This document shows positions 43,056 through 50,427 of a stretch of 64,000 nt of DNA, piece after piece. The notes below the pieces were generated by a model that saw only the letters and a program-made list of their open reading frames with translations, was not told where the DNA came from and ran no database searches. The translations under genes and the position numbers were made by a program. Origin of the DNA: Sphingomonas sp. 28-66-16 (GTDB lineage: Bacteria; Pseudomonadota; Alphaproteobacteria; Sphingomonadales; Sphingomonadaceae); NCBI GenBank assembly GCA_002281485.1, contig NCGF01000001.1, positions 1 to 64,000 of the forward strand, in the 5' to 3' direction. Every line of letters starts with the position of its first letter. Position 1 is the stretch's first letter.

Positions 43056-43799
43056 ATGCGTATCATTCTCGCCGCTTCGACCGCGCTTTTCCTCGCCGCC
43101 TGCTCGGGCGCGACCGCTACGCCTTCGGCCAGCGTCGTGACCGGCGCCAGCGGCACCACCCTCGCAAGCCAGGCGGCGGCCGGCGATCCGGCGCACCCCA
43201 CCGTGATCGAACTCTATCAGAGCCAAGGCTGCTCGTCGTGCCCGCCCGCCGATGCGGTCGTCAACAAGCTTGCCGATCGCAAGGACGTGATCGCGCTGAG
43301 CTTTGCGGTCACCTATTGGGACGATCTCGGCTGGAAGGACAGCTTCGGCAGCCCCGCCTTCACCGCGCGCCAATGGGATTATGCTCATGCCGCCGGGCGC
43401 GGCCAGGTCGCGACACCGCAGGTGATCGTCAACGGCCGCGCCGCCGTTCTCGGCAGCCGCGAAGGCGAGCTCAATCAGGCGATTGCCCGCAATGCGAACA
43501 GCTCGGGCCCCGACATCGCGGTCGCCGGCAATCAGGTGACGGTCGGTGCCGGCAAGGGAGCCGCCACCGTCTGGCTGGTCCGTTATGACCCGCGCACCAT
43601 CAACGTCGCGATCAACGCGGGTGAAAATGGCGGCCGGACCATCCCGCACCGCAATATCGTGCGCCAGCTGACCAATATCGGCCAGTGGCAGGGCAAGGCA
43701 CAGAGCTTCACGCTCCCAGCCGCGCCCGCCGGCTTGCAGACCGCCGTGCTCGTCCAACAGGGCAAGGGCGGTGCCATCATCGCCGCGCGCAAGATCTAA
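43056..43799 (+). CDS. DUF1223 thioredoxin-fold lipoprotein
   Basis: 247 residues: lipoprotein signal (STALFLAAC, Cys at 16), a Ser/Thr/Ala linker, then a thioredoxin-like domain with a redox-type QGCSSCPPAD (Cys59 and Cys62) and VTYWDDLGWKDSFG. It is predicted to sit in the periplasm, where DUF1223 proteins are thought to work in thiol or stress chemistry; the exact function is unknown. The ATG follows GGAGG. It has its own ECF-type promoter upstream, so it is probably the main target of the adjacent sigma factor. A strong terminator (43870..43908) follows. Confidence 0.88.
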   Translation: MRIILAASTALFLAACSGATATPSASVVTGASGTTLASQAAAGDPAHPTVIELYQSQGCSSCPPADAVVNKLADRKDVIALSFAVTYWDDLGWKDSFGSPAFTARQWDYAHAAGRGQVATPQVIVNGRAAVLGSREGELNQAIARNANSSGPDIAVAGNQVTVGAGKGAATVWLVRYDPRTINVAINAGENGGRTIPHRNIVRQLTNIGQWQGKAQSFTLPAAPAGLQTAVLVQQGKGGAIIAARKI

Positions 43800-43869
43800 G
43801 CTTTCCCCCCACCTGCGCCCTCGTTCTCCCCCTTTCGGGGGCGCAGGACCCGGCCAGGATCGCGACTCG

Positions 43870-43908
43870 CCCGCTGCCCCTGTCCCCCGGGGCGGCGGGT
43901 TCTTCTTT
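43870..43908 (+). terminator. intrinsic terminator after the DUF1223 gene
   Basis: CCCGCTGCCCC (43870-43880) pairs with GGGGCGGCGGG (43889-43899) with one wobble, followed by TTCTTCTTT. It ends 3 bases before the convergent gene's stop and may serve both strands. A weaker CTGCGCCC/GGGGGCGCAG hairpin precedes it near 43815-43848. Confidence 0.75.
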
Positions 43909-43910
43909 GG

Positions 43911-44363
43911 TTAGCCAGCACGCTTCAGCTTCACCAGCGCCGCATCGAGCGCCCCCAGAAACCGCGACCGGTCGTTCTTACTGAACGGGGCGGGGCCGCC
44001 CACAACGTCGCCGCCCGCGCGCAGATCGGCCATGATCGCGCGGGTGGCGATGGCGCTGCCGATCGAGCTGGTCGTGAAGGGCTTGCCGGTCGGGGCGATC
44101 ACCGTCGCGCCCGCCTTCAGACAACGGTCCGCCAGCAAAATGTCGGCGGTGATGACGATCGTCGCGGGCCCGGCGCGCTCCGCGATCCAGTCGTCGGCGG
44201 CGTCGAAGCTTTCGCTTACCACGACGCGTTCGACCATCGGGGTGACGGGCACGCGGAATGCGCTGTTGGCGACGATCGCGACGGGCGCCGCGTGGCGTTC
44301 GGCGACGCGGTAGATTTCGTCCTTTACCGGGCAGGCATCGGCGTCGACCAGGATGCGGATCAT
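43911..44363 (-). CDS. YaiI/YqxD family protein (DUF188, UPF0178)
   Basis: 150 residues of the DUF188 family, a PIN-like fold with acidic residues. It begins [19 protein letters not shown], then [20 protein letters not shown] and the C-terminal [15 protein letters not shown], all family hallmarks. Molecular function is not established; a nuclease-like role is suggested by the fold. The ATG at 44363 is the family start; the open frame to 44384 adds seven residues without homology. A family A repeat lies upstream, between it and the RNA helicase gene. Confidence 0.9.
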   Translation of the reverse strand: MIRILVDADACPVKDEIYRVAERHAAPVAIVANSAFRVPVTPMVERVVVSESFDAADDWIAERAGPATIVITADILLADRCLKAGATVIAPTGKPFTTSSIGSAIATRAIMADLRAGGDVVGGPAPFSKNDRSRFLGALDAALVKLKRAG

Positions 44364-44392
44364 CGGGCGCGCGTCTCCACTCAATCTACCCC

Positions 44393-44481
44393 GTCACCCC
44401 GGACTCGTTCCGGGGTCCACTCGGCAGCACAAGCGGACGGGACTTGTGGCGACGTGGACCCCGGAACAAGTCCGGGGTGAC
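44393..44481. repeat. family A palindromic repeat (copy A4)
   Basis: GTCACCCCGGACTCGTTCCG (left) and CCCGGAACAAGTCCGGGGTG (right) are almost perfect inverted copies with a GC-rich centre containing GGACGGGACTTGTGGCGACG. It lies in the 162-base gap between the RNA helicase stop (44526) and the DUF188 start (44363), inside one presumed transcript. Confidence 0.9.
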
Positions 44482-44525
44482 GGGGATGAAATGGGCCAAG
44501 GCCTCAAAACCTCCCGCGCGCAGCC

Positions 44526-46274
44526 TTACTTCGGCCGGTACGCCGGTTTCGGTCGTCCGCCCGGCCCACCGCGCGGCGGACCACCGGGGCGACCACCCGA
44601 TGGCTTGGCTGCAAAACGCTTGACCGGCGGGCCACCACGCTTGTGGCGGTCATTCCCACCTTCGGCGGCGGGGCCGGTGGCCGATGCTTCGATCTCGACG
44701 CCGCCGTCATCGTCGCTGCCACCCGCGGTTCGCTTCAGCGAATCCTTGAACTTGGCAGCGGCAGCGCGCGGGATCTGGAAGAAGGTTTCGTTCGCGCCGA
44801 TGCGGATCGCGCCGATCTCGTTCTTGGTGATATGGCCGCGGCGGCAGATCAGCGGCAGGATCCAGCGCGGATCGGCATTCTGGCGGCGGCCGATGCCCAT
44901 CTTGAACCAGACGGTGTCCTCGAACCCCGCCCGGTGGCCGTCGGCGCTCCCCATCGGCTGCTTGTCGCGATCGATCAGTTCCTCGGGCGCCGGCATCTTC
45001 GCGCGGAAGGCGCGCACCAAGGCAGCGGCGATTTCCTCCGGGGTGCGCTCGGTCAGCAGGCGCTGCGCCAGTTCGCGGTCATCCTCGTCGATCTCGACCG
45101 GTTCGAGCAGCTGGGTGATCAGCCGCTCGCGGTCATTCTTGCGGATGTCCTCGCTCGATGGCGGATTGATCCACTCGGCGTTGATCTTGGCCCCTGTCAG
45201 CATCCGCTCGACCATGCGGCGGCGCGGATAGGGGACGATCAGGATCGCGGTGCCCTTTTTGCCCGCGCGGCCGGTGCGGCCCGAACGATGCTGCAGCGCC
45301 TCGGCATCGCGCGGCAGCTCGACATGGATGACGAGGGAAAGCGTCGGCAGATCGATGCCGCGTGCGGCGACATCGGTTGCAACACAAACGCGCGCCCGCT
45401 GATCGCGCAGGGCTTGCAAAGCGGCGTTGCGCTCGTTCTGACTATGCTCGCCCGACAGGGCGACCGCGCCGAAGCCGCGCTCGGTGAGGCCAGCATGGAG
45501 GTGGCGGACATTGTCGCGCGTCGCGCAGAACAGCATCGCCGTCTCCGCTTCGTGAAAGCGCAGCAGGTTGACGACGACATTCTCGATATCGGCCGGCGCG
45601 ACGGTGACCGCCTGATAGCTGATATCGCCATGCCCGCGATCTTCGCCCACCGTCGAGATACGCAGCGCGTCGCGCTGGTAACGCTTGGCGAGCGCCACGA
45701 TCGGCTTGGGCATCGTCGCGGAGAACAGCAATGTGCGGCGCTCGTTGGGGGTCGCATCGAGAATCTGCTCGAGATCCTCGCGAAAGCCCATGTCGAGCAT
45801 CTCGTCGGCCTCGTCGAGCACGGCGACGCGCAAGCTGCGCAGGTCGAGCGAGCCGCGTTCGAGGTGATCGCGCAACCGCCCCGGGGTGCCGACCACGATG
45901 TGCGCGCCCTGCGAAAGGCTGCGGCGCTCCTTGGCCGCATCCATCCCGCCGACACAGGTCGCGATCCGCGCGCCGAGCTTGGCATAGAGCCAGGCCAGTT
46001 CGCGGCTGACCTGCAGCGCGAGTTCGCGGGTCGGCGCGATCACCAGCGCGAGCGGTTCGCGGATGAACGGCAGCGCGCCGTTTTCATCGAGGATCTCGCC
46101 GGCCATGGCGAGGCCGAACGCGACGGTCTTGCCCGATCCCGTCTGCGCCGAGACGATCAGGTCGCGGCCAAGCGCCTCGGGCTCGATGACCTGCGCCTGG
46201 ACGGGGGTGGGCGCGGCATAACCACGGGCGGTGAGCGCTTCTGACAGAAGCGGATTGAGAGCGGTGAAGGGCAT
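44526..46274 (-). CDS. DEAD-box RNA helicase with DbpA/CsdA-type RNA-binding domain
   Basis: 582 residues: Q-motif region, SAQTGSGKT (I), APTRELAL (Ia), GTPGR (Ib), DEAD (II), SAT (III), ATDVAARGID (V), HRSGRTGR (VI), then a linker with charged helices and, at about residues 430-520, a DbpA-like RNA-binding domain (FKMGIGRRQNADPRWILPLI, then RIGANETFFQIPRAAAAKF). The tail is Gly/Pro/Arg-rich. Likely acts in ribosome assembly and cold response. The ATG at 46274 has no clear Shine-Dalgarno; the leader contains a perfect 12-bp inverted repeat (46295..46365), a hint of leader control. Confidence 0.93.
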   Translation of the reverse strand: MPFTALNPLLSEALTARGYAAPTPVQAQVIEPEALGRDLIVSAQTGSGKTVAFGLAMAGEILDENGALPFIREPLALVIAPTRELALQVSRELAWLYAKLGARIATCVGGMDAAKERRSLSQGAHIVVGTPGRLRDHLERGSLDLRSLRVAVLDEADEMLDMGFREDLEQILDATPNERRTLLFSATMPKPIVALAKRYQRDALRISTVGEDRGHGDISYQAVTVAPADIENVVVNLLRFHEAETAMLFCATRDNVRHLHAGLTERGFGAVALSGEHSQNERNAALQALRDQRARVCVATDVAARGIDLPTLSLVIHVELPRDAEALQHRSGRTGRAGKKGTAILIVPYPRRRMVERMLTGAKINAEWINPPSSEDIRKNDRERLITQLLEPVEIDEDDRELAQRLLTERTPEEIAAALVRAFRAKMPAPEELIDRDKQPMGSADGHRAGFEDTVWFKMGIGRRQNADPRWILPLICRRGHITKNEIGAIRIGANETFFQIPRAAAAKFKDSLKRTAGGSDDDGGVEIEASATGPAAEGGNDRHKRGGPPVKRFAAKPSGGRPGGPPRGGPGGRPKPAYRPK

Positions 46275-46294
46275 GGACGTCCAATTGGGGTGCG

Positions 46295-46365
46295 CCGCAA
46301 AAGGCGGCTGGGGCGGGCACGAACGAAAACGCCGGGCGAGCGGTGGGGCGATGCGCCTTTTGCGG
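46295..46365 (-). promoter_or_regulatory. 12-bp inverted repeat in the RNA helicase leader
   Basis: CCGCAAAAGGCG (46295-46306) and CGCCTTTTGCGG (46354-46365) are perfect inverses, 47 bases apart, upstream of the helicase ATG. In the minus-strand transcript they would form a stable 12-bp stem starting about 20 bases before the start codon. Confidence 0.55.
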
Positions 46366-46440
46366 GGCATCGTCAAGCCGCGTGGCGGGCAGCGCGCCCG
46401 TCAGGCCGATCGAAACGGTGGGGGGTTCTGTTGCCCGGCC

Positions 46441-46760
46441 CCCCCGGGCCGCTGGAATCCACTTCTGTTGCCCGGTGTGGCCCGAACCGCGTTTATGCGT
46501 CGTAACCTAAGCCGTTAGGCCTTTAGTTACGCGGCAATCGCGAGTGCTTCGTTATCGTTAGCACTTGTGGTTTTGAGCCTTTTACGGGTTACTCAGCCCG
46601 GGCAAAAACAGCGCCTTTCAACACACGTCGATCCTAGTTCGGCCCCGTCATGACCGGCCATTTAGCGGCCGGTTGTGGTGGAGCCGCCGGGTACTGCCCC
46701 CGGGTCCGCTGCGTCTAGTTCACGCCGCAGTTTATCGCCATAGCCGGGCGAACCCGGCAA
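46441..46760 (-). ncRNA. ssrA: tmRNA (ssrA), circularly permuted two-piece form
   Basis: Rescues stalled ribosomes by trans-translation. Read on the minus strand, the acceptor piece comes first and ends CGGCGGCTCCACCA (3' end at 46676), with T-arm-like CCGGGGGCAGTACCCGG. A 29-base intervening segment with an ACCGGCC/GGCCGGT hairpin follows. The coding piece starts GGGGCCGAACTAGGATCGAC at 46646, and GGGGCCG pairs with CGGCTCC to form the acceptor stem. The tag frame (46562-46527) encodes ANDNEALAIAA and stop. Promoter TTTTCA-N16-TATATC (46792..46765) would start the precursor at a UUCG-capped hairpin (46743-46758). Outer ends are approximate. Confidence 0.95.
46527..46562 (-). other. tmRNA proteolysis-tag reading frame
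   Basis: GCT AAC GAT AAC GAA GCA CTC GCG ATT GCC GCG TAA encodes ANDNEALAIAA. With the alanine charged on the tRNA-like end the full tag is AANDNEALAIAA, ending in the hydrophobic -AIAA recognised by ClpXP-type proteases. Confidence 0.93.
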
Positions 46761-46838
46761 ATTTGATATAAGCGTTTTGCGATAAATGAAAAGGTCCGCC
46801 TTTCACTTGCCACAAACAAGGTCCATATCCGAGCGACT

Positions 46839-47270
46839 ATGTTGACGCAGCGTTCCCGTTACGCGCTCCGCGCGATGCTTTTTCTGGCTGAAGCCCCGAT
46901 CGGCTCCGCGCCCATTCCGATGAACCGCATCGCGACCGAGGCCAATGTCCCGCGCAAGTTTCTCGAGCTGATCCTCGCCGATCTGCGCGAGGCCGGCTTT
47001 CTCCACAGCCATCGCGGCAAGATGGGCGGTTATTGCCTGTCGCGGCCGATCCACCTGATCTCGCTCGGCGAGATCGTTCGCGTGATCGAGGGGCCGCTCG
47101 CGCTGGTGCCCTGCGTCAGCCGCACCGCCTATCGCCGCTGCACCGATTGCAAGAGCGAGGCGACCTGCGCGATCCGCGCGGCGATGATGCGGGTGCGCGA
47201 TGAAACCGCGCGCATCCTCGACGGCACCAGCCTGGCCGATGCGCTCGCCGAGGATCTGGCGGCGGCCTAG
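46839..47270 (+). CDS. Rrf2 family transcriptional regulator
   Basis: 143 residues with an N-terminal winged helix (LTQRSRYALRAMLFLAEA, IATEANVPRKFLELILADLR, HRGKMGGYCLSRP) and a C-terminal Cys cluster Cys92, Cys101, Cys104 and Cys110 that resembles the [Fe-S]-binding loop of IscR/RirA/NsrR-type proteins. It is a sensor of Fe-S, iron or NO status by family analogy; targets are unknown. It is divergent from ssrA, whose promoter region it shares. The 3' end overlaps the mscL stop by 4 bases. Confidence 0.9.
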   Translation: MLTQRSRYALRAMLFLAEAPIGSAPIPMNRIATEANVPRKFLELILADLREAGFLHSHRGKMGGYCLSRPIHLISLGEIVRVIEGPLALVPCVSRTAYRRCTDCKSEATCAIRAAMMRVRDETARILDGTSLADALAEDLAAA

Positions 47271-47701
47271 GCCGCCCCGCCCTTCTTGAGTTCGTCGCGA
47301 ATCTCGCGCAGCAGCGTGACATCGGCCGGCTCGGCGGCGGGCGCCGCCTCGGGCTTCGGCGCGACGCGGTTGGCGGCGCGGACGATCTGGAAGATGATGA
47401 ACGCCAGAATCAGGAAGTTGATCGTCACCGTGATGAAGGCGCCATAGCCCAGCAGCGGCACGCCCGCCGCCTTGAGCGCGGCATAATCGGTGAGCGAACC
47501 GGTATAACTCGCAGGAACCGGCCCCAGACGGACGAAAAAACGCGTGAAATCAAATCCGCCGAACAGCGCGCCGACCACCGGCAGGATGATATCCTCGGTC
47601 AGCGATTTGGTGATCGTCGCAAAGGCGCCGCCGATGATCACCCCCACCGCGAGATCGAGCACGTTGCCGCGGGCGATGAAATCGCGAAACTCCTTGAACA
47701 T
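47267..47701 (-). CDS. mscL: large-conductance mechanosensitive channel MscL
   Basis: 144-residue inner-membrane channel that opens under osmotic downshock. Hallmarks: N-terminal FKEFRDFIARGNVLDLAVGVIIGGAF (cytosolic helix and TM1), PVVGALFGGFDF periplasmic turn, GYGAFITVTINFLILAFIIF (TM2) and the charged C-terminal bundle VTLLREIRDELKK. The ATG at 47701 is the family start. It converges on the Rrf2 gene with shared stop bases. Confidence 0.96.
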   Translation of the reverse strand: MFKEFRDFIARGNVLDLAVGVIIGGAFATITKSLTEDIILPVVGALFGGFDFTRFFVRLGPVPASYTGSLTDYAALKAAGVPLLGYGAFITVTINFLILAFIIFQIVRAANRVAPKPEAAPAAEPADVTLLREIRDELKKGGAA

Positions 47702-47841
47702 GGTCGCCTCCGATACGATGTGTGTTATGCCACTGGGACGCCGGCCCGGACGATCGGGCCGCTTTTCACTGGGTAACTGACGATGGCTCGGCTAAAAGGT
47801 CAAGCCACAGGAACTGGTACGGCTCTGGAGGGAACCACCAC

Positions 47842-48426
47842 ATGAAGCTTCGTCTCGTCTTTGCGCTGGCCGGTGCCGCGCTGCTTTCCGCCTGCGGGCT
47901 CAACAGCGTGCCGACGGCGGAGGAAGAAGCCAAGGCGCGCTGGGCCGATGTCCAGAACGACTATCAGCGCCGCGCCGATCTGATCCCCAATCTCGTCTCG
48001 ACGGTGAAGGCCGCCGGCGCGCAGGAAAAGAGCATCCTCGTCGAGGTCACTCAGGCTCGCGCCTCGGCCAACAACATCCGCGTCTCGGCGAGCGATCTCA
48101 GCGATCCTGCCAAGCTGGCGCAGTTCGATCGCGCGCAAAGCGCGGTCAGCCTGTCGCTGCAGCGCCTGCAGGAGGCCTATCCCGAGCTCAAGTCGCAGGG
48201 CAATTACGCCACCCTGCTCAGCCAGCTCGAAGGCACCGAGAACCGGATCGTCATCGCGCGGCGCGACTACAACACGGCGGTGCAGAAATATAACACCACG
48301 ATCCGCACCTTCCCCGACGCGATCGGCGCCAAGATCTTCTACGGCGCCAAGCCGATGGTCCCGTTCCAGGCAACTACCCCGGGCGCCGACACCGCGCCCA
48401 AGGTCGATTTCGGGAACACAAACTGA
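47842..48426 (+). CDS. LemA family lipoprotein
   Basis: 194 residues: lipoprotein signal MKLRLVFALAGAALLSAC (Cys at 18) and the LemA four-helix domain (RWADVQNDYQRRADLIPNLV, later LEGTENRIVIARRDYNTAVQ and FPDAIGAKIF). LemA proteins are membrane-bound or envelope proteins of unclear function that are commonly linked with TPM-domain genes. The ATG at 47842 follows GGAGGG. First gene of a LemA-TPM-TPM-TPM operon ending with a Nudix gene at 50957. Confidence 0.92.
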   Translation: MKLRLVFALAGAALLSACGLNSVPTAEEEAKARWADVQNDYQRRADLIPNLVSTVKAAGAQEKSILVEVTQARASANNIRVSASDLSDPAKLAQFDRAQSAVSLSLQRLQEAYPELKSQGNYATLLSQLEGTENRIVIARRDYNTAVQKYNTTIRTFPDAIGAKIFYGAKPMVPFQATTPGADTAPKVDFGNTN

Positions 48427-48443
48427 TCCGTGCGCTGCCAATA

Positions 48444-48935
48444 TTGGTGGCGCTGGCGGCGTGCGGCAGCCAGGCGACAACCAAGGCCGGACCACCGCCG
48501 GGATATGATTTCCCGGCGATGGCCGGGCGGGTCGTCGATCAGGCTGGGTTACTGCCGCAAGCCGATGAGAAAAGGCTGACGACGCAATTGGCCAGTCTCG
48601 AACGGACGACAGGGCATCAAATGGTGGTGGTGACGGTCAAGACACTGGGCGGGCATCCGATCGAATCCTATGCGCAATCGCTCGGCAATTACTGGGGGAT
48701 CGGACGTCGCGAGATCAATGACGGCGTGGTTCTGCTGGTCGCGCCCAACGAGCGAATGGTCCGGATCGCGGTCGGCAAGGGCCTCGAGCAGACGCTGGCC
48801 GATGCCGAGGCGAAGGCAATCATCGAGCGCGTCGTCATCCCGGCCTTCACGCACGGGGACATGCAAGCCGGCATCGATCGCGGGGTAGACGGTATCGCCC
48901 GCGAAATCGGACCGACCAAAAGGAAGGCTTCATGA
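48444..48935 (+). CDS. TPM-domain lipoprotein (start uncertain)
   Basis: The mature part has the TPM (YgcG-like) fold: GRVVDQAGLLPQADEKRLTT, MVVVTVKTLGGHPIESYA, YWGIGRREINDGVVLLVAPN and VRIAVGKGLEQTL. The coordinates use TTG at 48444, but this gives a signal too short for a lipoprotein (MVALAAC). Reading from CTG at 48423, which overlaps the lemA stop, gives MIRALPILVALAAC, a proper lipoprotein signal, with GGGA 7 bases before it. I think translation begins at CTG 48423 by coupling to lemA. It lacks the membrane segment and Gly-rich tail seen in the next gene, with which it overlaps 4 bases. Confidence 0.85.
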   Translation: MVALAACGSQATTKAGPPPGYDFPAMAGRVVDQAGLLPQADEKRLTTQLASLERTTGHQMVVVTVKTLGGHPIESYAQSLGNYWGIGRREINDGVVLLVAPNERMVRIAVGKGLEQTLADAEAKAIIERVVIPAFTHGDMQAGIDRGVDGIAREIGPTKRKAS

Positions 48936-49756
48936 TCATCCGCTGGATACTGGCATTGATGATGGCGGCGAGCATCGCCTCCAGCGCGCAAGCGCAGACT
49001 TTCCCGGCGCTCAATGGGCAGCGGGTGGTCGATGCCGCCGGCTTGCTCAATCCGGCCCAGGTGGCGACACTGACCGCGCAGTCCGAGGCGATCGAGAAGG
49101 CGTCGACCCGGCAGTTCATCGTCGCGACGATTCCCGATCTCCAAGGCTATCCGATCGAGAATTATGGCTACAAGCTCGGCCGCGCGTGGGGGATCGGGCA
49201 GAAGGACGCCAACAATGGCATCATCCTGATCGTAGCCCCCAAGGAGCGCAAGGTCCGGATCGAGGTCGGCTATGGCCTCGAGCCGATCATGACCGACGCG
49301 CTGTCGAGCCAGATCATCCAGGGTATCATCCTACCGCGCTTCAAGGCAGGCGACATGCCCGGCGGCATCATCGCCGGCGCCGAAGCGATCGCCGAGCAGA
49401 TGACACTGCCGCTCGAAGCCGCCGAGGGCCGCGCCGCCAAGGCCGCGCAGGCCAAGCCGAAGGCCGCCAAGGGCGGCGGCGGCGCGGTCGCGATCTTCTG
49501 GGTACTGATCGTGCTGTTCTTCATTCTGCCGATGCTGTTCCGGCGCGCCGGCGGGCGCCGCTATCGCAGCCACGGCATTGGCAGTACCGTTGGCAATGTG
49601 ATCCTGTGGTCGGCGCTCAACAGTCTCAACGATCGTGGCGGCGGTTCGGGCGGATCGAGTTGGGGTGGTGGCGGCGATTGGGGCGGCGGCGGTGGCGGCG
49701 GCTTTTCGGGCGGCGGCGGGTCGTTCGGCGGCGGCGGCGCTTCGGGGGGATGGTGA
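48932..49756 (+). CDS. TPM-domain membrane protein with Gly-rich tail (YgcG family)
   Basis: 274 residues: signal peptide (LALMMAASIASSAQAQ), TPM domain (GQRVVDAAGLLNPAQVATLT to PRFKAGDMPGGIIAGAEAI), an Ala/Lys linker, one membrane span (VAIFWVLIVLFFILPMLF, about residues 183-200), and a Gly/Ser tail ending GGGASGGW. It faces the periplasm with a cytosolic tail. TPM proteins are linked with envelope assembly and stress; mechanism unknown. It overlaps the preceding gene by 4 bases and the following TPM gene by one base. Confidence 0.92.
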   Translation: MIIRWILALMMAASIASSAQAQTFPALNGQRVVDAAGLLNPAQVATLTAQSEAIEKASTRQFIVATIPDLQGYPIENYGYKLGRAWGIGQKDANNGIILIVAPKERKVRIEVGYGLEPIMTDALSSQIIQGIILPRFKAGDMPGGIIAGAEAIAEQMTLPLEAAEGRAAKAAQAKPKAAKGGGGAVAIFWVLIVLFFILPMLFRRAGGRRYRSHGIGSTVGNVILWSALNSLNDRGGGSGGSSWGGGGDWGGGGGGGFSGGGGSFGGGGASGGW

Positions 49757-50427
49757 TGCAAAAGCCCAGCCCCGATCAGCGCCTCGCGGTCGGCGCGGCG
49801 GTCCACGCCGCCGAAGCCGGCACCTCGGGCGAGATCGTCACGATCATCGCCGATCGGTCGGACGCCTATCACGATGTCGCCCTGCACTGGGCGCTGCTCG
49901 TGGCGCTGTCGGTGCCGATTCTTTTCGCCGCCGCGCCCGATCTGCCGGTGGCGATCATCGGCCGGCTCTACGGCGGCTGGGGCAGCGCCGAGGTCCGCGA
50001 CCTGATGCTGCTGACGTTTGCGGCGACCACGGCCGCGTTCCTGATCGTGCGCTATGGCCTCGCCTATATGCCGCTCCGGCTCCGGCTGACCCCGGAGGCG
50101 ACTCGCCGCCGCCGGGTGCGCCGCCGCGCGCTCGATTTGTTCAAGGTCGGCACCGAGGCACGCACGGCGGGGCGCACCGGCATCCTGATCTACCTCTCGC
50201 TCGGCGAGCGCATGGCCGAGATCATTGCCGACGAGGCGATCCACGCCAAGGTCGCCGACACCGAATGGGGTGACGCGATGGCGGCGATGATCGCCGAGGT
50301 TCGCGAGGGGCGAATCGCCGACGGCATGATCGCCGCCGTCGGCCGGGTCGGCGCCTTGCTCGCACAGCATCTGCCCCGCGCCGACGACGATGTGAACGAA
50401 CTGCCCGATCGCCTGATCGAACTGTGA
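49756..50427 (+). CDS. TPM-domain protein with two membrane spans
   Basis: 223 residues. The N-terminal AVHAAEAGTSGEIVTIIADR starts the fold; two hydrophobic spans follow (WALLVALSVPILFAAAPDL and LMLLTFAATTAAFLIVRYGL), then a basic stretch RRRRVRRR and the C-terminal TPM part RTGILIYLSLGERMAEIIAD. This matches the smaller, two-span partner commonly found after the Gly-rich TPM protein in LemA operons. The ATG at 49756 overlaps the upstream stop by one base; GTG 49753 is an alternative. It overlaps the Nudix gene by 4 bases. Confidence 0.88.
   Translation: MQKPSPDQRLAVGAAVHAAEAGTSGEIVTIIADRSDAYHDVALHWALLVALSVPILFAAAPDLPVAIIGRLYGGWGSAEVRDLMLLTFAATTAAFLIVRYGLAYMPLRLRLTPEATRRRRVRRRALDLFKVGTEARTAGRTGILIYLSLGERMAEIIADEAIHAKVADTEWGDAMAAMIAEVREGRIADGMIAAVGRVGALLAQHLPRADDDVNELPDRLIEL

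Noticed and set aside
46502..46512. Another GTAACC near the tmRNA as a possible ECF promoter
   Set aside because: No CGAA lies 16 bases on and it lies within ssrA sequence.
49620..49752. GGC-rich tract as a DNA repeat element
   Set aside because: It codes for the Gly-rich tail that is usual for this TPM family.
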